NCBI GenBank assembly: GCA_964465295.1
Contig: CAYXKC010000008.1
Coordinates: 1 to 37,393 of the forward strand
From: Methanolacinia sp964465295
Lineage (GTDB): Archaea > Halobacteriota > Methanomicrobia > Methanomicrobiales > Methanomicrobiaceae
Direction of reading: 5' to 3'
Length of the DNA stretch: 37,393 nucleotides
The notes below the pieces were generated by a model. The model saw only the letters and a list, made by a program, of their open reading frames with translations. It was not told the DNA's origin and did not search any database. How positions within the stretch are numbered: the first letter of the stretch is position 1; each line of letters begins with the position of its first letter. Below are positions 8,829 through 17,101 of the stretch, piece by piece. The position numbers were made by a program, and so were the translations under genes.

Positions 8829-9200
8829 TCAGACTATTTTTCGAATCTTTTTTATAATCTCAAGCTGATTATCGATCTCTTCCTTCTTTTCTTTTTCAAG
8901 GACGTCGACTATATCGGCCATTGGTTTTGACAGGTTGTATATCTTAACAGGCCTGCCTTTGCTTTCGGCCTTGCTCTCCCTGTTTGAGATCCATTCCCTC
9001 TCGCTAAGGGTTCTCATGGCAATACTGACTTCCGGCTGGCGGAGATCCGTGCCCCTTTCGATCTCTCTTGATGTGGCCTCTTCAGTATTAGCAAGATATA
9101 CCAGGACCTTGGCGACATTCTTTTTGAGACCCACTTCGGAGAGGAGATCTGCCATCTCTTCTTCCTTATCAGTGAATGTCAAAACTTTTTCGAGTTTCAT
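8829..9200 (-). CDS. Winged-helix transcriptional regulator
   Basis: 123 residues. A helix-turn-helix spans about 35-100: KKNVAKVLVYLANTEE, then TSREIERGTDLRQPEVSIAM as the recognition region, then a wing SKAESKGRPVKIYNL. A charged C-terminal helix (EKEKKEEIDNQLEIIKKIRK) suggests a dimerisation coiled coil. It resembles the archaeal ArsR/MarR/TrmB-like predicted regulators. Target and ligand are unknown. It lies downstream of tbp on the same strand, separated by 141 bases with its own TATA-like box, so it is probably transcribed separately. GGTG sits about 7 bases before the ATG. Confidence 0.8.
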   Translation of the reverse strand: MKLEKVLTFTDKEEEMADLLSEVGLKKNVAKVLVYLANTEEATSREIERGTDLRQPEVSIAMRTLSEREWISNRESKAESKGRPVKIYNLSKPMADIVDVLEKEKKEEIDNQLEIIKKIRKIV

Positions 9201-9238
9201 AGCTACACCAGTCTATTATACAATCTATTTTGCCAGAT

Positions 9239-9248
9239 TCTTATAAAT
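9239..9248 (-). promoter_or_regulatory. Probable TATA box of the HTH regulator gene
   Basis: On the minus strand the sequence reads TATTTATAAG, about 40 bases before the ATG at 9200. That would place transcription start near 9215 and leave a short leader containing GGTG. Based on spacing and base composition only. Confidence 0.5.
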
Positions 9249-9289
9249 ACATTTTTATCTTTATTGTGGTATTTACTCATGTATGATAA

Positions 9290-9311
9290 TGGTCTAATTA
9301 TTGATAGACCA
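9290..9311 (-). terminator. TGGTCTA/TAGACCA hairpin after tbp, possible terminator or operator
   Basis: A 7-bp perfect inverted repeat with an 8-base spacer. On the minus strand a TTTTTT run sits just before it, about 30 bases after the tbp stop. The T-run alone could end tbp transcription. The palindrome could instead be an operator for the HTH gene, whose TATA box lies about 45 bases further along. Confidence 0.4.
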
Positions 9312-9341
9312 AAAAAGATAGAAAAATATATAATCTTACTT

Positions 9342-9902
9342 TTAAATTAGTCCGAGATTTGAAAGATCGGACAGAATCTTCTGGACAGCCTTTTTGGCAT
9401 CCCCGGGAGTCTTTCCCCCTGTAATGATAAGCTTACCGGATCCGAAGAGAAGAACTACAACTTTAGGCTCTTCAAGCCTGTATACGAGACCCGGGAACTG
9501 CTCGGGTTCGTACTCGATCCTTTCGAGATTGAAACCCACTGCAATCTTGTTGAGATTGATCGGAGTCCCGAGGTCGGCGGATGTTACTATGTTCTGGATC
9601 TTGTATTCCAGCTTTTTCGGGATGTCAAGTTTAAGATCTCTTAATTTATTTCCCAGTATCTCCAGGCCTTTTGAAAGGCTGTCAACACTTTTTGCACCTG
9701 TAAGGACAACCTTACCTGATCCAAAGACGAGAGCTGCAATTTTGGGATCCTGCATTCTCAAAACGACGCCAGGGAATCTTTTCTTATTGTACTCTGCATC
9801 CTTGATCTTCTCGTTTATCATCTGGAGGTCGAGTTCCTTTGCAACTTTTGCTGATGCAACGATGTTTTCGATCTTCAGTGAGTCTTCCGGGTTCACCTTC
9901 AT
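9342..9902 (-). CDS. tbp: TATA-box binding protein
   Basis: 186 residues made of the two imperfect ~90-residue repeats of the TBP saddle. The first runs from IENIVASAKV to VFGSGKVVLTGAKS, the second from IQNIVTSADL to LFGSGKLIITGGKT. The paired FPG motifs (RFPGVVLR and QFPGLVYR) and FGSGK motifs are intact. It binds the promoter TATA element and recruits TFB and RNA polymerase. The DNA before the start (9903-9935) is extremely AT-rich with several overlapping TATA-like strings, including minus-strand ATTTATATAG, which would give an almost leaderless mRNA. That intergenic region is shared with the divergent acyl-CoA synthetase gene. Confidence 0.98.
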   Translation of the reverse strand: MKVNPEDSLKIENIVASAKVAKELDLQMINEKIKDAEYNKKRFPGVVLRMQDPKIAALVFGSGKVVLTGAKSVDSLSKGLEILGNKLRDLKLDIPKKLEYKIQNIVTSADLGTPINLNKIAVGFNLERIEYEPEQFPGLVYRLEEPKVVVLLFGSGKLIITGGKTPGDAKKAVQKILSDLSNLGLI

Positions 9903-10030
9903 GTTTATAAAATTATTTATAAACTATATAAATAGTTGGGTGTCAAACAAATGCTTTGGAACCACGGTCAGGCTGCATCCCGGGCAACTTCCCGAAAGCC
10001 CTGATCGCCGGAGACGGGAATGGTGTTTTT

Positions 10031-12082
10031 ATGAAAAAGAAGGTGCTTTTGGGAGCTGAAGGATATCGGTTACTGGATGATTACGGCATCCCCCATCCCC
10101 TGTACGGTCTGGCGAATTCGGAAGACGAGGCCGAATCAATTGCCGGGGAGATCGGGTATCCGGTGGTTATGAAGGTTATATCGCCTGATATAATCCATAA
10201 AAGCGATTCCGGGGGTGTCGTGCTTGATATCCGGTCGGCTGCAGAGGCACGCGATGCATATTCCAGGATAATGCAAAATTCACTTTCTGCTGTTCCTGGT
10301 GCAGACATCCAGGGTATAATAGTCGAAGGATCTGCCCGTCCCGGGCTGGAGATTATAATCGGCGGGAAGACCGATCCTGCTTTCGGGAAGGTCCTGACCT
10401 TTGGAACAGGGGGGACGAATGTCAGTATTTATAAGGATGTATCCTTTGGGATTCTTCCCGTAACTCCCGAAAAGGCGGAAAGGATGATAGATGAGATCAG
10501 GGCACTGCCGCTTATTGAAGGGTACCGGGGCTCAGTGCCAAAGGACAAAGAGGAGATGATCCGCATACTGGTTAATGCGGCGGAAATGTTCGGGGATAAC
10601 CCTGAATTATCTGAGTTCGATATCAATCCGCTGAGATTGTATGAAAAGGGAGCCTGTGCGATCGATACCGTGTTCATATTCGATTATGAAGGGCCAAATG
10701 ACGATTACCCTGTTATGGATCCCCAGGATACGGAACTTTTTCATCCTTCATCCATTGCCCTTGTAGGAGCAACCGATAAACCGGGAAAGATAGGTACTAC
10801 AATTGCCCATAAATTATCGGGGTTTGGCGGGTCGTTTTATCCGGTAAATCCGGCGGCCGATGAAATATTCGGGTTTAAATGTCATCCCTCCGTCACAGCC
10901 GTCTCCGGCGATATCGATATGGCCGTAATAGCCGTTCCTGCAGGAATGGTGCCGGGGATCGTTGAAGAGTGCGGTAAAAAAAGTGTCAGGATAGCCGTGA
11001 TAATCTCCGCCGGTTTCAGGGAGACCGGAAAAAAAGGAGCAGAACTTGAGGAAAGGGTTGCCGAATCGGGCAGAAGGTACGGGATGAGGATTGTCGGGCC
11101 CAACTGTCTGGGGTTGATCGTCCCTTACGAGGGCTACGATACTACATTTCTCCCTGTAACCCCCCTGCCTGGAAATATCGCTTTTATATCCCAGAGCGGA
11201 GCCCTTTTGAATGCCGTCATCGACTGGAGCCTGTCATACGGTCTCGGTTTTTCTCTTGTTGCTTCGGTGGGGAACCAGTGCGACCTTAAATTCACCGACT
11301 ATCTCCAATGGGCAGGTTCTGATGAGAACACGCGTGCGATTATTATGTATATCGAGGATGTTGGCGACGGGAAGCGGTTCATGGAGATGGTGTCAGCCAT
11401 ATCGCCCCAAAGAGCGGTTGTCGTGATAAAGTCCGGTTCATCGGACAAGGGTCACCTTGCCGCCGCCTCACACACCGGATCCCTTGCCGGAAGCCACGAG
11501 ATCTACATGGAGGCATTCCGGGAGTGCGGAGCGATATTTGCGTCCAATATTGAAGATGCCTTTTATTCCGCAGAATTCCTGGCTCACAGAAAAGGATATC
11601 CCAAAGGTAACCGGGTGGTCGTTGTCACGAATGCCGGTGGTTTTGCGGTTCTTGCATCAGATTATGCCGAGAGATATGGCCTGGAGATCGTTGATCTTCC
11701 CGATGGGGTAAAAGAGGAGTTCGATGCATTCCTTCCTTCCTACTGGAGCAGGAGGAATCCTGTCGATATAGTCGGCGATGCAGGAATCGACAGGTTTATT
11801 GCGGCTCTTGATCTCCTGTGCAAAAACGATCGGTTCTGGGACATATGCGTGGTAATCTCGATCCCGAGCCACAGCATACCGTTTGAAGGACTTGCCCGGG
11901 AGATTATTCAAAAGACGAAAGAGACCGAAAAGAGGCTGGTGCCTGTTCTTGTAGGAGGTGAGGAGATGAAAAAGGGGCGAATCGTTCTTACAGGTGCAGG
12001 GATCCCTTCGTTCGACGAGCCCGAGACTGCCTTCAGGGTCATGGGCGGGATCGTGAAGAGCCGGCATGTTGCTGGAGATTGA
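10031..12082 (+). CDS. NDP-forming acyl-CoA synthetase, fused beta-alpha subunits (Acd-like)
   Basis: 683 residues from ATG 10031; an upstream ATG at 9956 would add 25 residues unlike the family. The N-terminal ~220 residues are the ATP-grasp (beta) part, including GYPVVMKVISPDIIHKSDSGGVV with His56. From about residue 235 come the CoA-binding Rossmann domain (VGATDKPGKIGTT) and the ligase domain (FISQSGALLNAV). The phospho-histidine segment ASHTGSLAGSH has His481. The family interconverts acetyl- or other acyl-CoA, ADP and phosphate with acid, CoA and ATP; the acyl specificity is not readable here. Domain order is beta-alpha, while several archaeal acetate-forming enzymes are separate subunits or alpha-beta fusions. 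Repeat copy B follows. Confidence 0.9.
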   Translation: MKKKVLLGAEGYRLLDDYGIPHPLYGLANSEDEAESIAGEIGYPVVMKVISPDIIHKSDSGGVVLDIRSAAEARDAYSRIMQNSLSAVPGADIQGIIVEGSARPGLEIIIGGKTDPAFGKVLTFGTGGTNVSIYKDVSFGILPVTPEKAERMIDEIRALPLIEGYRGSVPKDKEEMIRILVNAAEMFGDNPELSEFDINPLRLYEKGACAIDTVFIFDYEGPNDDYPVMDPQDTELFHPSSIALVGATDKPGKIGTTIAHKLSGFGGSFYPVNPAADEIFGFKCHPSVTAVSGDIDMAVIAVPAGMVPGIVEECGKKSVRIAVIISAGFRETGKKGAELEERVAESGRRYGMRIVGPNCLGLIVPYEGYDTTFLPVTPLPGNIAFISQSGALLNAVIDWSLSYGLGFSLVASVGNQCDLKFTDYLQWAGSDENTRAIIMYIEDVGDGKRFMEMVSAISPQRAVVVIKSGSSDKGHLAAASHTGSLAGSHEIYMEAFRECGAIFASNIEDAFYSAEFLAHRKGYPKGNRVVVVTNAGGFAVLASDYAERYGLEIVDLPDGVKEEFDAFLPSYWSRRNPVDIVGDAGIDRFIAALDLLCKNDRFWDICVVISIPSHSIPFEGLAREIIQKTKETEKRLVPVLVGGEEMKKGRIVLTGAGIPSFDEPETAFRVMGGIVKSRHVAGD

Positions 12083-12104
12083 ATAATAACTGAAGGGAAC
12101 CCGT

Positions 12105-12254
12105 GGGCATAAGCCCCTGCCGGGGCAGCCCGGTACTTAATTCGCTATGCGATTTTGCGCAATGATGATTAACCCGTCATGGGCGCTACCCTTCCGGGTA
12201 GCCCCGGCGGACGATGGAGTGGGTCACAGGGGGAAAAATCCTCCCCCTCTCTCT
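12105..12254 (+). repeat. Dispersed hairpin-rich intergenic repeat, copy B (short form, forward)
   Basis: The head at 12105-12131 differs from copy A by one base. The middle is reduced to a GCTACCC-TTCC-GGGTAGC hairpin (12184-12202), and the tail is GGGGGAAAAATCCTCCCCC (about 12229-12247). The element is about 150 bases against 328 for copy A, so it looks internally deleted. It occupies the convergent gap between the acyl-CoA synthetase gene and tfs. Confidence 0.75.
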
Positions 12255-12308
12255 ACAATTAATTATAAATTATAGATTAAATCAAAAAAAGTTTGAAGAA
12301 AGAATTTT

Positions 12309-12623
12309 TCAGTCGTATTCGCGCCATGTGTACTTGCACTTGACGCATTTGAAAAACCTGACTTCTGATTCATCTGCAGATCTGAGCTGTCTGAGCCACC
12401 AGTAAGCGGTATCGTGGCCGCATTCCGGGCATTTGGTATTTGTTGTAGGGAGGGTTGCAATCTCATCCATGTTTTCTACGATTACAATCTCTTTTTCCTT
12501 CATCGATTTGATCTTGGTAAGTTTGGACCTGTCTTCGATCTCCTTTTCAAAACCACATTTTGTGCATTTAAGCTTCCCGTTTGAGGATTTCATAAGACTT
12601 TTACATTCAGGACAGAACATCAT
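12309..12623 (-). CDS. tfs: Transcription factor S (TFIIS/RPB9-like)
   Basis: 104 residues with two zinc ribbons. The N-terminal one has MFCPEC...CTKCGF. The C-terminal one has CPECGH, then the signature RSADESEVRFFKC, then CVKCKYTWREYD. The acidic Asp-Glu pair in RSADE enters the polymerase active site and stimulates RNA cleavage in backtracked complexes, so this is a true cleavage factor and not only a subunit-like paralogue. The protein starts MMFC; either Met is possible. It is transcribed alone, converging on the acyl-CoA synthetase gene with repeat copy B between them. Confidence 0.97.
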   Translation of the reverse strand: MMFCPECKSLMKSSNGKLKCTKCGFEKEIEDRSKLTKIKSMKEKEIVIVENMDEIATLPTTNTKCPECGHDTAYWWLRQLRSADESEVRFFKCVKCKYTWREYD

Positions 12624-12691
12624 CTGCTATATTATCTGATTTCTATTCATTAATCCTTATTGATTTTGTCAATACCCGGGATGACAAAAGG

Positions 12692-13558
12692 ATGCAATTG
12701 GAAAAAATAAATGGTTCTGCCGCAAATTTATATGAAATGGAACCCCTTCTGATCTATGCCGCGGCAGCACTGTTTGCACTTTTTCTGGCACTCCGGACTC
12801 CTTACAGCCTGTATTGTGCTGCGGGCGGCTGGATTGCGGTCATCCTGTCGATAATTGCCGACCTGCCCCAATATATCCTCATTGAGAATAATTTCATGTA
12901 CCCGCTCTTCGGTATTCTTGGAATACCTTTCCTTGCAATGACGGTCCCTGAACTGATAAAGGGAAATCAGCTGACAATATATCTTTCAAAGGGTGCTGCA
13001 ATTGCATTTTTGATCTATATCCCGTTCGGTTTTTTCACCCCCGCCGGGGACTGGCTGATAGCAGTCGTGACTTCACAGGTTGCCTTCATTCTTGATATGC
13101 TCGGCTTTGAAGCAACACGCGCTTCATGGAATATGATAGAGAACAACGGGTTTAGGGTGGAGATAATTATGGCCTGCACCGGGATCCAGAGCATTGCAAT
13201 CATGCTCGGTCTTGCATACTGCGTTCCATCTGATATAAAGCAGAAATTATTCGCATTTCTCGCCATCGTTCCGACGATATACATACTCAATCTCTTCAGG
13301 AATGCCTTTGTAATAATGGCGTATACCGGCCAGTGGTTCCAGGTGCTCCCCGAAATCGCCTCAAACGGAGAATTCGGCTATGAAAGTTTCTTCTGGGCTC
13401 ACAATGTCATGGCTGAACTGGGTGCTCTGGTTTTTCTCATATTCCTCGCACTGGTGCTTTTTAAAATGAACCCGGCGCTGGGCGGATTTGCAGAAGGCAT
13501 TGTGGATCTTTATACCAATAAAATATTGAAGTTCAGAGATTTCTGTAGAGATAGATAA
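12692..13558 (+). CDS. artA: Archaeosortase A
   Basis: 288 residues with about eight hydrophobic segments and the exosortase/archaeosortase catalytic residues: Cys162 in MACTGIQS, Arg203 in NLFRNAFVI and His237 in FWAHNVMAE. In halophilic archaea, ArtA removes the C-terminal membrane anchor of PGF-CTERM surface proteins and couples them to a lipid. No protein in this window ends in an obvious PGF-type tripartite tail, so the substrates are elsewhere. An alternative ATG at 12737 (residue 16) would remove a polar N-terminal stretch. Its 3' end overlaps by 26 bases the converging CDP-alcohol phosphatidyltransferase gene, a possibly meaningful pairing because ArtA processing depends on lipid. Confidence 0.92.
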   Translation: MQLEKINGSAANLYEMEPLLIYAAAALFALFLALRTPYSLYCAAGGWIAVILSIIADLPQYILIENNFMYPLFGILGIPFLAMTVPELIKGNQLTIYLSKGAAIAFLIYIPFGFFTPAGDWLIAVVTSQVAFILDMLGFEATRASWNMIENNGFRVEIIMACTGIQSIAIMLGLAYCVPSDIKQKLFAFLAIVPTIYILNLFRNAFVIMAYTGQWFQVLPEIASNGEFGYESFFWAHNVMAELGALVFLIFLALVLFKMNPALGGFAEGIVDLYTNKILKFRDFCRDR

Positions 13559-14174
13559 TTCTCTGCAATGCGGAAAGGTTTGTGCAGAGGGCGACAATAA
13601 TCACCGCAATTGCTATAAACCCAGTCAGGCCCCCGAGAATCAGGACGATTATTGTCTCGGGCCGTCCGAAAAATCCGACTCTCTCAAGCGGGTCGTCTAT
13701 CTTGCCGTCCTCCCTCTTCTCAAAACCAACCTCGGCGTATACGACGGGTTTTATAAAAGTGTTCATAAGAGAGCCGATTATTGCAAAGGCCACCACTGCA
13801 AAGTCCGCAGCAGGGATATAGGCTGAAGGGACGGCAATGTAACTGCTGATTATTGCAATTCCAGAGAGGCCGATTCCCAGGATGACTATGCTGTCAACAT
13901 ATTTGTCGACTATCCAGTCGAATACTGCACCGAAATTTGTCTCTTTTCCGGTTTTACGTGCCACTGTCCCGTCTATAAGATCCAAAACCGCAGATACCAT
14001 TAGCATAATTGCGCCATAAACAAAGAACAGTTCAAAAAAAAGGTATGCAGCTGCAATACCTGCAAGAAGGGACAGAACAGATATAATATTGGGCGTAATC
14101 CTTAATTTGATGAATATAATTGCGAGGGGTTCTAGACAGCCGATAAACTTAGGTCTTAGCGCAGTAATATTCAT
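13533..14174 (-). CDS. CDP-alcohol phosphatidyltransferase, probably archaetidylinositol phosphate synthase
   Basis: 213 residues, about five to six membrane segments, with the complete signature DxxDG(x2)AR(x8)G(x3)D(x3)D: Asp65, Asp68-Gly69, Ala72-Arg73, Gly82, Asp86, Asp90. These residues bind metal and CDP-archaeol and transfer the archaetidyl group to a polar head. The best guess is inositol-3-phosphate as acceptor, because length and pattern resemble archaeal AIP synthases; glycerol phosphate or serine cannot be excluded. The gene is convergent with artA, overlapping it by 26 bases. It is divergent from arfC, with a 96-base gap holding both promoters. Confidence 0.85.
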   Translation of the reverse strand: MNITALRPKFIGCLEPLAIIFIKLRITPNIISVLSLLAGIAAAYLFFELFFVYGAIMLMVSAVLDLIDGTVARKTGKETNFGAVFDWIVDKYVDSIVILGIGLSGIAIISSYIAVPSAYIPAADFAVVAFAIIGSLMNTFIKPVVYAEVGFEKREDGKIDDPLERVGFFGRPETIIVLILGGLTGFIAIAVIIVALCTNLSALQRIIYLYRNL

Positions 14175-14270
14175 TTCTTATATATTGTCTACTCTCAAAG
14201 GAAAAACCCTTCTGGAATATGAATAAGACTAAATGCTTTACACGTTGAAGAACAAATTTAAAACAAGAAG

Positions 14271-14960
14271 ATGAATATGGCGGGAAATACTGTTAAGCCT
14301 CATGTGCTTATGATGTCGGAGATAACGGTGGACGGGAAGCTTACCCTGAAAAAGGGAGCCTCATCCAAGATACTGATGAAATATATGGATCACGAGACCG
14401 ATATTCTGCTGCATAATACAAGGGCCGAGTATGATGCGATAATGGTCGGATCAAATACGATAAAGATCGACAATTCATTCCTCACTGTAAGATACGTCGA
14501 GGGTAAGAGTCCCCTGAGGGTAATTCCTTCGAGTATGGCGGATCTCCCCCCGGACTCTAATGTTTTGGGCTCTGATGCACCCACGCTTGTCGCCGTGAGC
14601 AAAAAGGCGGATGGCGAAAAGGTAAGACTTCTGGAAGAAAAAGGAGTGGATGTCGTATTTGCCGGGGAGGACAAAATTGACCTTCCCCTGTTGATGAAGA
14701 TACTTGTGGAAAACTATGGCGTTTCCCGTCTGATGATTGAAGGCGGCCCCACGCTCAACTATTATATGCTCCAGGATCGTCTGGTGGACGAGATCCGCCT
14801 GATACATCTCCCATTTATCGTGGGCGGTTCCGACACCCCGTCGCTTGTGGGGGGCATGCATATCGAATCAGAGGACGATATGTTCCGTCTCACGCTGAAG
14901 AATTACTACATGTGCGGAACGAACCTTGTAACGGAATACGACGTTTTATACAGGAGCTGA
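14271..14960 (+). CDS. arfC: 2,5-diamino-6-(ribosylamino)pyrimidinone 5'-phosphate reductase
   Basis: 229 residues of the RibD C-terminal (dihydrofolate-reductase-like) fold. Features are PHVLMMSEITVDGKL at the N-terminus, AEYDAIMVGSNTI for dinucleotide binding, LRVIPSS, and the strong SRLMIEGGPTLNYYML motif. The archaeal/fungal enzyme reduces the ribosyl side chain before deamination in riboflavin and F420 precursor synthesis, using NAD(P)H. There is no attached deaminase domain, as expected for ArfC and not bacterial RibD. Two in-frame Met codons (14271, 14277) are possible starts. The stop is 2 bases before sppA, so they are probably co-transcribed. Confidence 0.92.
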   Translation: MNMAGNTVKPHVLMMSEITVDGKLTLKKGASSKILMKYMDHETDILLHNTRAEYDAIMVGSNTIKIDNSFLTVRYVEGKSPLRVIPSSMADLPPDSNVLGSDAPTLVAVSKKADGEKVRLLEEKGVDVVFAGEDKIDLPLLMKILVENYGVSRLMIEGGPTLNYYMLQDRLVDEIRLIHLPFIVGGSDTPSLVGGMHIESEDDMFRLTLKNYYMCGTNLVTEYDVLYRS

Positions 14961-14962
14961 TT

Positions 14963-15814
14963 ATGAGCTGGCTCGAACGGGAGATATCCGGGAACCGGAG
15001 GAAAAGATCCATAAAAAAAGGGATGTTATGGTTTGCAGCAGGAATTGTTGCCGCCTTCCTGATACTTGCCGTAGTTATTGTCTTAATCCCGTATTCCGAG
15101 AGCAAAGGGGTGTCGGTAGTACGTATCGAGGGAACAATCGTGACTGGAGACTTTTTTGGGGGCGGATACATCGGGAGCGAATATGCCGGGAGACAGATTA
15201 GATCCGCGGCAGACGATCCTCTTGTAGAAGCGATCGTCCTCAGGGTTGACAGTCCGGGGGGGTCTCCTGCAGGAGCGCAGGAGATAATAGAGGATATGGA
15301 ATACGCGAAGTCCAGAAAACCGGTCTTTGTTTCAATGGGCGATATGGCGACATCAGCTGCCTATCATATAAGCTCCCATGCAGACAGGATCTATGCCAAC
15401 CGCGATACCATGACCGGCGGAATCGGAACTATCTGGACATTCTATGATGTGAGCCGTTCCATGCAGATAGAGGGGATAAACGTCTCGGTAGTAAAATCCG
15501 GGGAATTAAAGGATCTCGGATCACAGTACCGGGGCCTGACCGGGGACGAGTACGATTATGTCCAGGATATGGTCGACGACAGCTTTGAGCTTTTCATAAA
15601 TGATGTGATTGAACAGAGGGGGTTGAACAGGTCTGATATCGAGGAAGCACAGCTGATCAGGGGTGAAGATGCATACGAAATCGGGCTTATTGATGAATTC
15701 GGAAACCTGTTTACTACAATCGGGGCGGCAAAAAAATATAAAAAAGATTTAAAAATCCCTGAATCAAACACAGAAGAGCCCGGGGAACCGGAAGAGGAAA
15801 CTGTATCCTCCTAA
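14963..15814 (+). CDS. sppA: Signal peptide peptidase SppA, S49 family
   Basis: 283 residues. A basic N-terminus (ENRRKRSIKKG-like) precedes one membrane helix (about 22-43), placing the catalytic domain outside the membrane. The S49 core includes VLRVDSPGGSPAGAQE (about 92-107), the nucleophile Ser131 in MATSAAYH, and the general base Lys183 in SGELKDLGS. The length matches the short single-domain SppA of archaea and Bacillus, not the duplicated E. coli form. The role is digestion of cleaved signal peptides. The ATG at 14963 is supported by AGGAG six bases upstream and lies 2 bases after arfC. The tail after residue 265 is acidic and proline-rich, probably disordered. Confidence 0.95.
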   Translation: MSWLEREISGNRRKRSIKKGMLWFAAGIVAAFLILAVVIVLIPYSESKGVSVVRIEGTIVTGDFFGGGYIGSEYAGRQIRSAADDPLVEAIVLRVDSPGGSPAGAQEIIEDMEYAKSRKPVFVSMGDMATSAAYHISSHADRIYANRDTMTGGIGTIWTFYDVSRSMQIEGINVSVVKSGELKDLGSQYRGLTGDEYDYVQDMVDDSFELFINDVIEQRGLNRSDIEEAQLIRGEDAYEIGLIDEFGNLFTTIGAAKKYKKDLKIPESNTEEPGEPEEETVSS

Positions 15815-15829
15815 TCTTCAGGTGCTGCT

Positions 15830-17101
15830 TCAGGTCATTTTTTCAGGATCTACCTTCATGATCTCGCGGCACAGGGTTGTTGCATAAGTGCCCGGCGGGA
15901 GTTCAAAATCCAGTTTTATTGTGTTATTTTGAATTTCATATCCGAGTTTTGTCCTGATTGAAGCCGCTCTTGAAGCGCCCCTGAATGCCGTTTCGGTTAC
16001 CTCTGATGCCTGCCTGAAATTTTCTGAATCGATCCCGTGTTCTTCAAGAAGCGCGGCGATGAAAGTATCAGTATCTCCTGCAGGTTCATACTTTTCAGAA
16101 CCTGGCATATAAATCGCCGGGACGCACCTGCCCCTCTTCATGTGGACTTTTGCGGTTCTGATGTTCTCTTCAGTAACTGTGTCCTCGCGCCCGCCTTCGA
16201 AGATGATCCTGTCTCCGACAAGGATCTCGTTAAGCCCCCCGTTCTCAAGCCTCCTGCTCAATGCCTTGTTGAAGATCCACGACTGGGCGGCGCTGACAAA
16301 CATCGACAGCATCCTGGGCGGTGTAACCTTAAGCGCTCCTCTATAGTCCTCTGGTTCTTCGATAAGATGGTGTAGCATCGCCCGCTCATATCTCAGGTTG
16401 TCGGGCATTAAGGCCAGGGTCTGTTTCGCATCTTCGCATTCCCTGTAGTGCTTCCTCGCCGTTTCGGTCTCCTCCTGTTCATATCCGCATGAGAAGCTGA
16501 TGTAAGTCTTTACAGCCTCCCTGAAGTCGCCTTTGAGGATCTCGAATCCTGTCAGGTGGGTGACGGGGCGCGTGGCACCGAATCGCTGTATTCCGAAATA
16601 ATTAGGTATGCCGCCATCCGCAGATAACGATGAGACTTCCCCGAGAATGTCTTTGGGGTCCTCTGCATCTATATCTCTAATCGTTATACCGAACCCGTTG
16701 CCTTTAAGATCGCCGAGTGATATCTGCGAGTTCGCATTCCCTAAGACTTTCAGTTCTATATCTTTGAGCCTGATTTTTTCAATCTCTTCTTTACTGATGT
16801 TATAGATCGATATGAGCTGTTTTGTAACCGCTCTCTTGTCCTTTGTGCCCGCCCAGCCGATTCTCCTGTGGCTTATTCCGAGTACTTTTGATATCTCCTT
16901 AACCGCCCTCTGGAGATCCCAGTTTGTCTTTTCAAGTTCGCAGATAAGGTAAGGGCCTCCGGACATTTTTATATCGCCATAGATCTCACCGACCAGAAAA
17001 TCTGCCGGATTCTTCTTCAGGACCCCTCCCGTACCGGGAGATTCGGTTGCATAATAGTCCATCCCCAAAAGGATCTCTATCTGGTATTCGCTCTTCATCA
17101 T
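15830..17101 (-). CDS. truD: tRNA pseudouridine(13) synthase TruD
   Basis: 423 residues, typical for archaeal TruD. Catalytic Asp88 is in RIGWAGTKDKRA. Other family segments are KKNPADFLVGEI near the N-terminus, GNGFGITIRDI, PNYFGIQRFGATRPVTH, and QSWIFNKALSRR. The enzyme isomerises U13 in tRNA-Glu in bacteria and has related targets in archaea (Pus7-like). Its ATG overlaps the stop of the upstream pth2 gene in an ATGA junction, implying translational coupling and a two-gene operon of tRNA-related enzymes. The 3' end converges with sppA, 15 bases apart. Confidence 0.97.
   Translation of the reverse strand: MMKSEYQIEILLGMDYYATESPGTGGVLKKNPADFLVGEIYGDIKMSGGPYLICELEKTNWDLQRAVKEISKVLGISHRRIGWAGTKDKRAVTKQLISIYNISKEEIEKIRLKDIELKVLGNANSQISLGDLKGNGFGITIRDIDAEDPKDILGEVSSLSADGGIPNYFGIQRFGATRPVTHLTGFEILKGDFREAVKTYISFSCGYEQEETETARKHYRECEDAKQTLALMPDNLRYERAMLHHLIEEPEDYRGALKVTPPRMLSMFVSAAQSWIFNKALSRRLENGGLNEILVGDRIIFEGGREDTVTEENIRTAKVHMKRGRCVPAIYMPGSEKYEPAGDTDTFIAALLEEHGIDSENFRQASEVTETAFRGASRAASIRTKLGYEIQNNTIKLDFELPPGTYATTLCREIMKVDPEKMT

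Noticed and set aside
9956..10030. Longer N-terminus for the acyl-CoA synthetase
   Set aside because: The extra 25 residues do not resemble the ATP-grasp start and lie in the shared promoter region.
9394..10059. 221-residue plus-strand ORF
   Set aside because: Antisense to tbp, whose two repeats are unmistakable.
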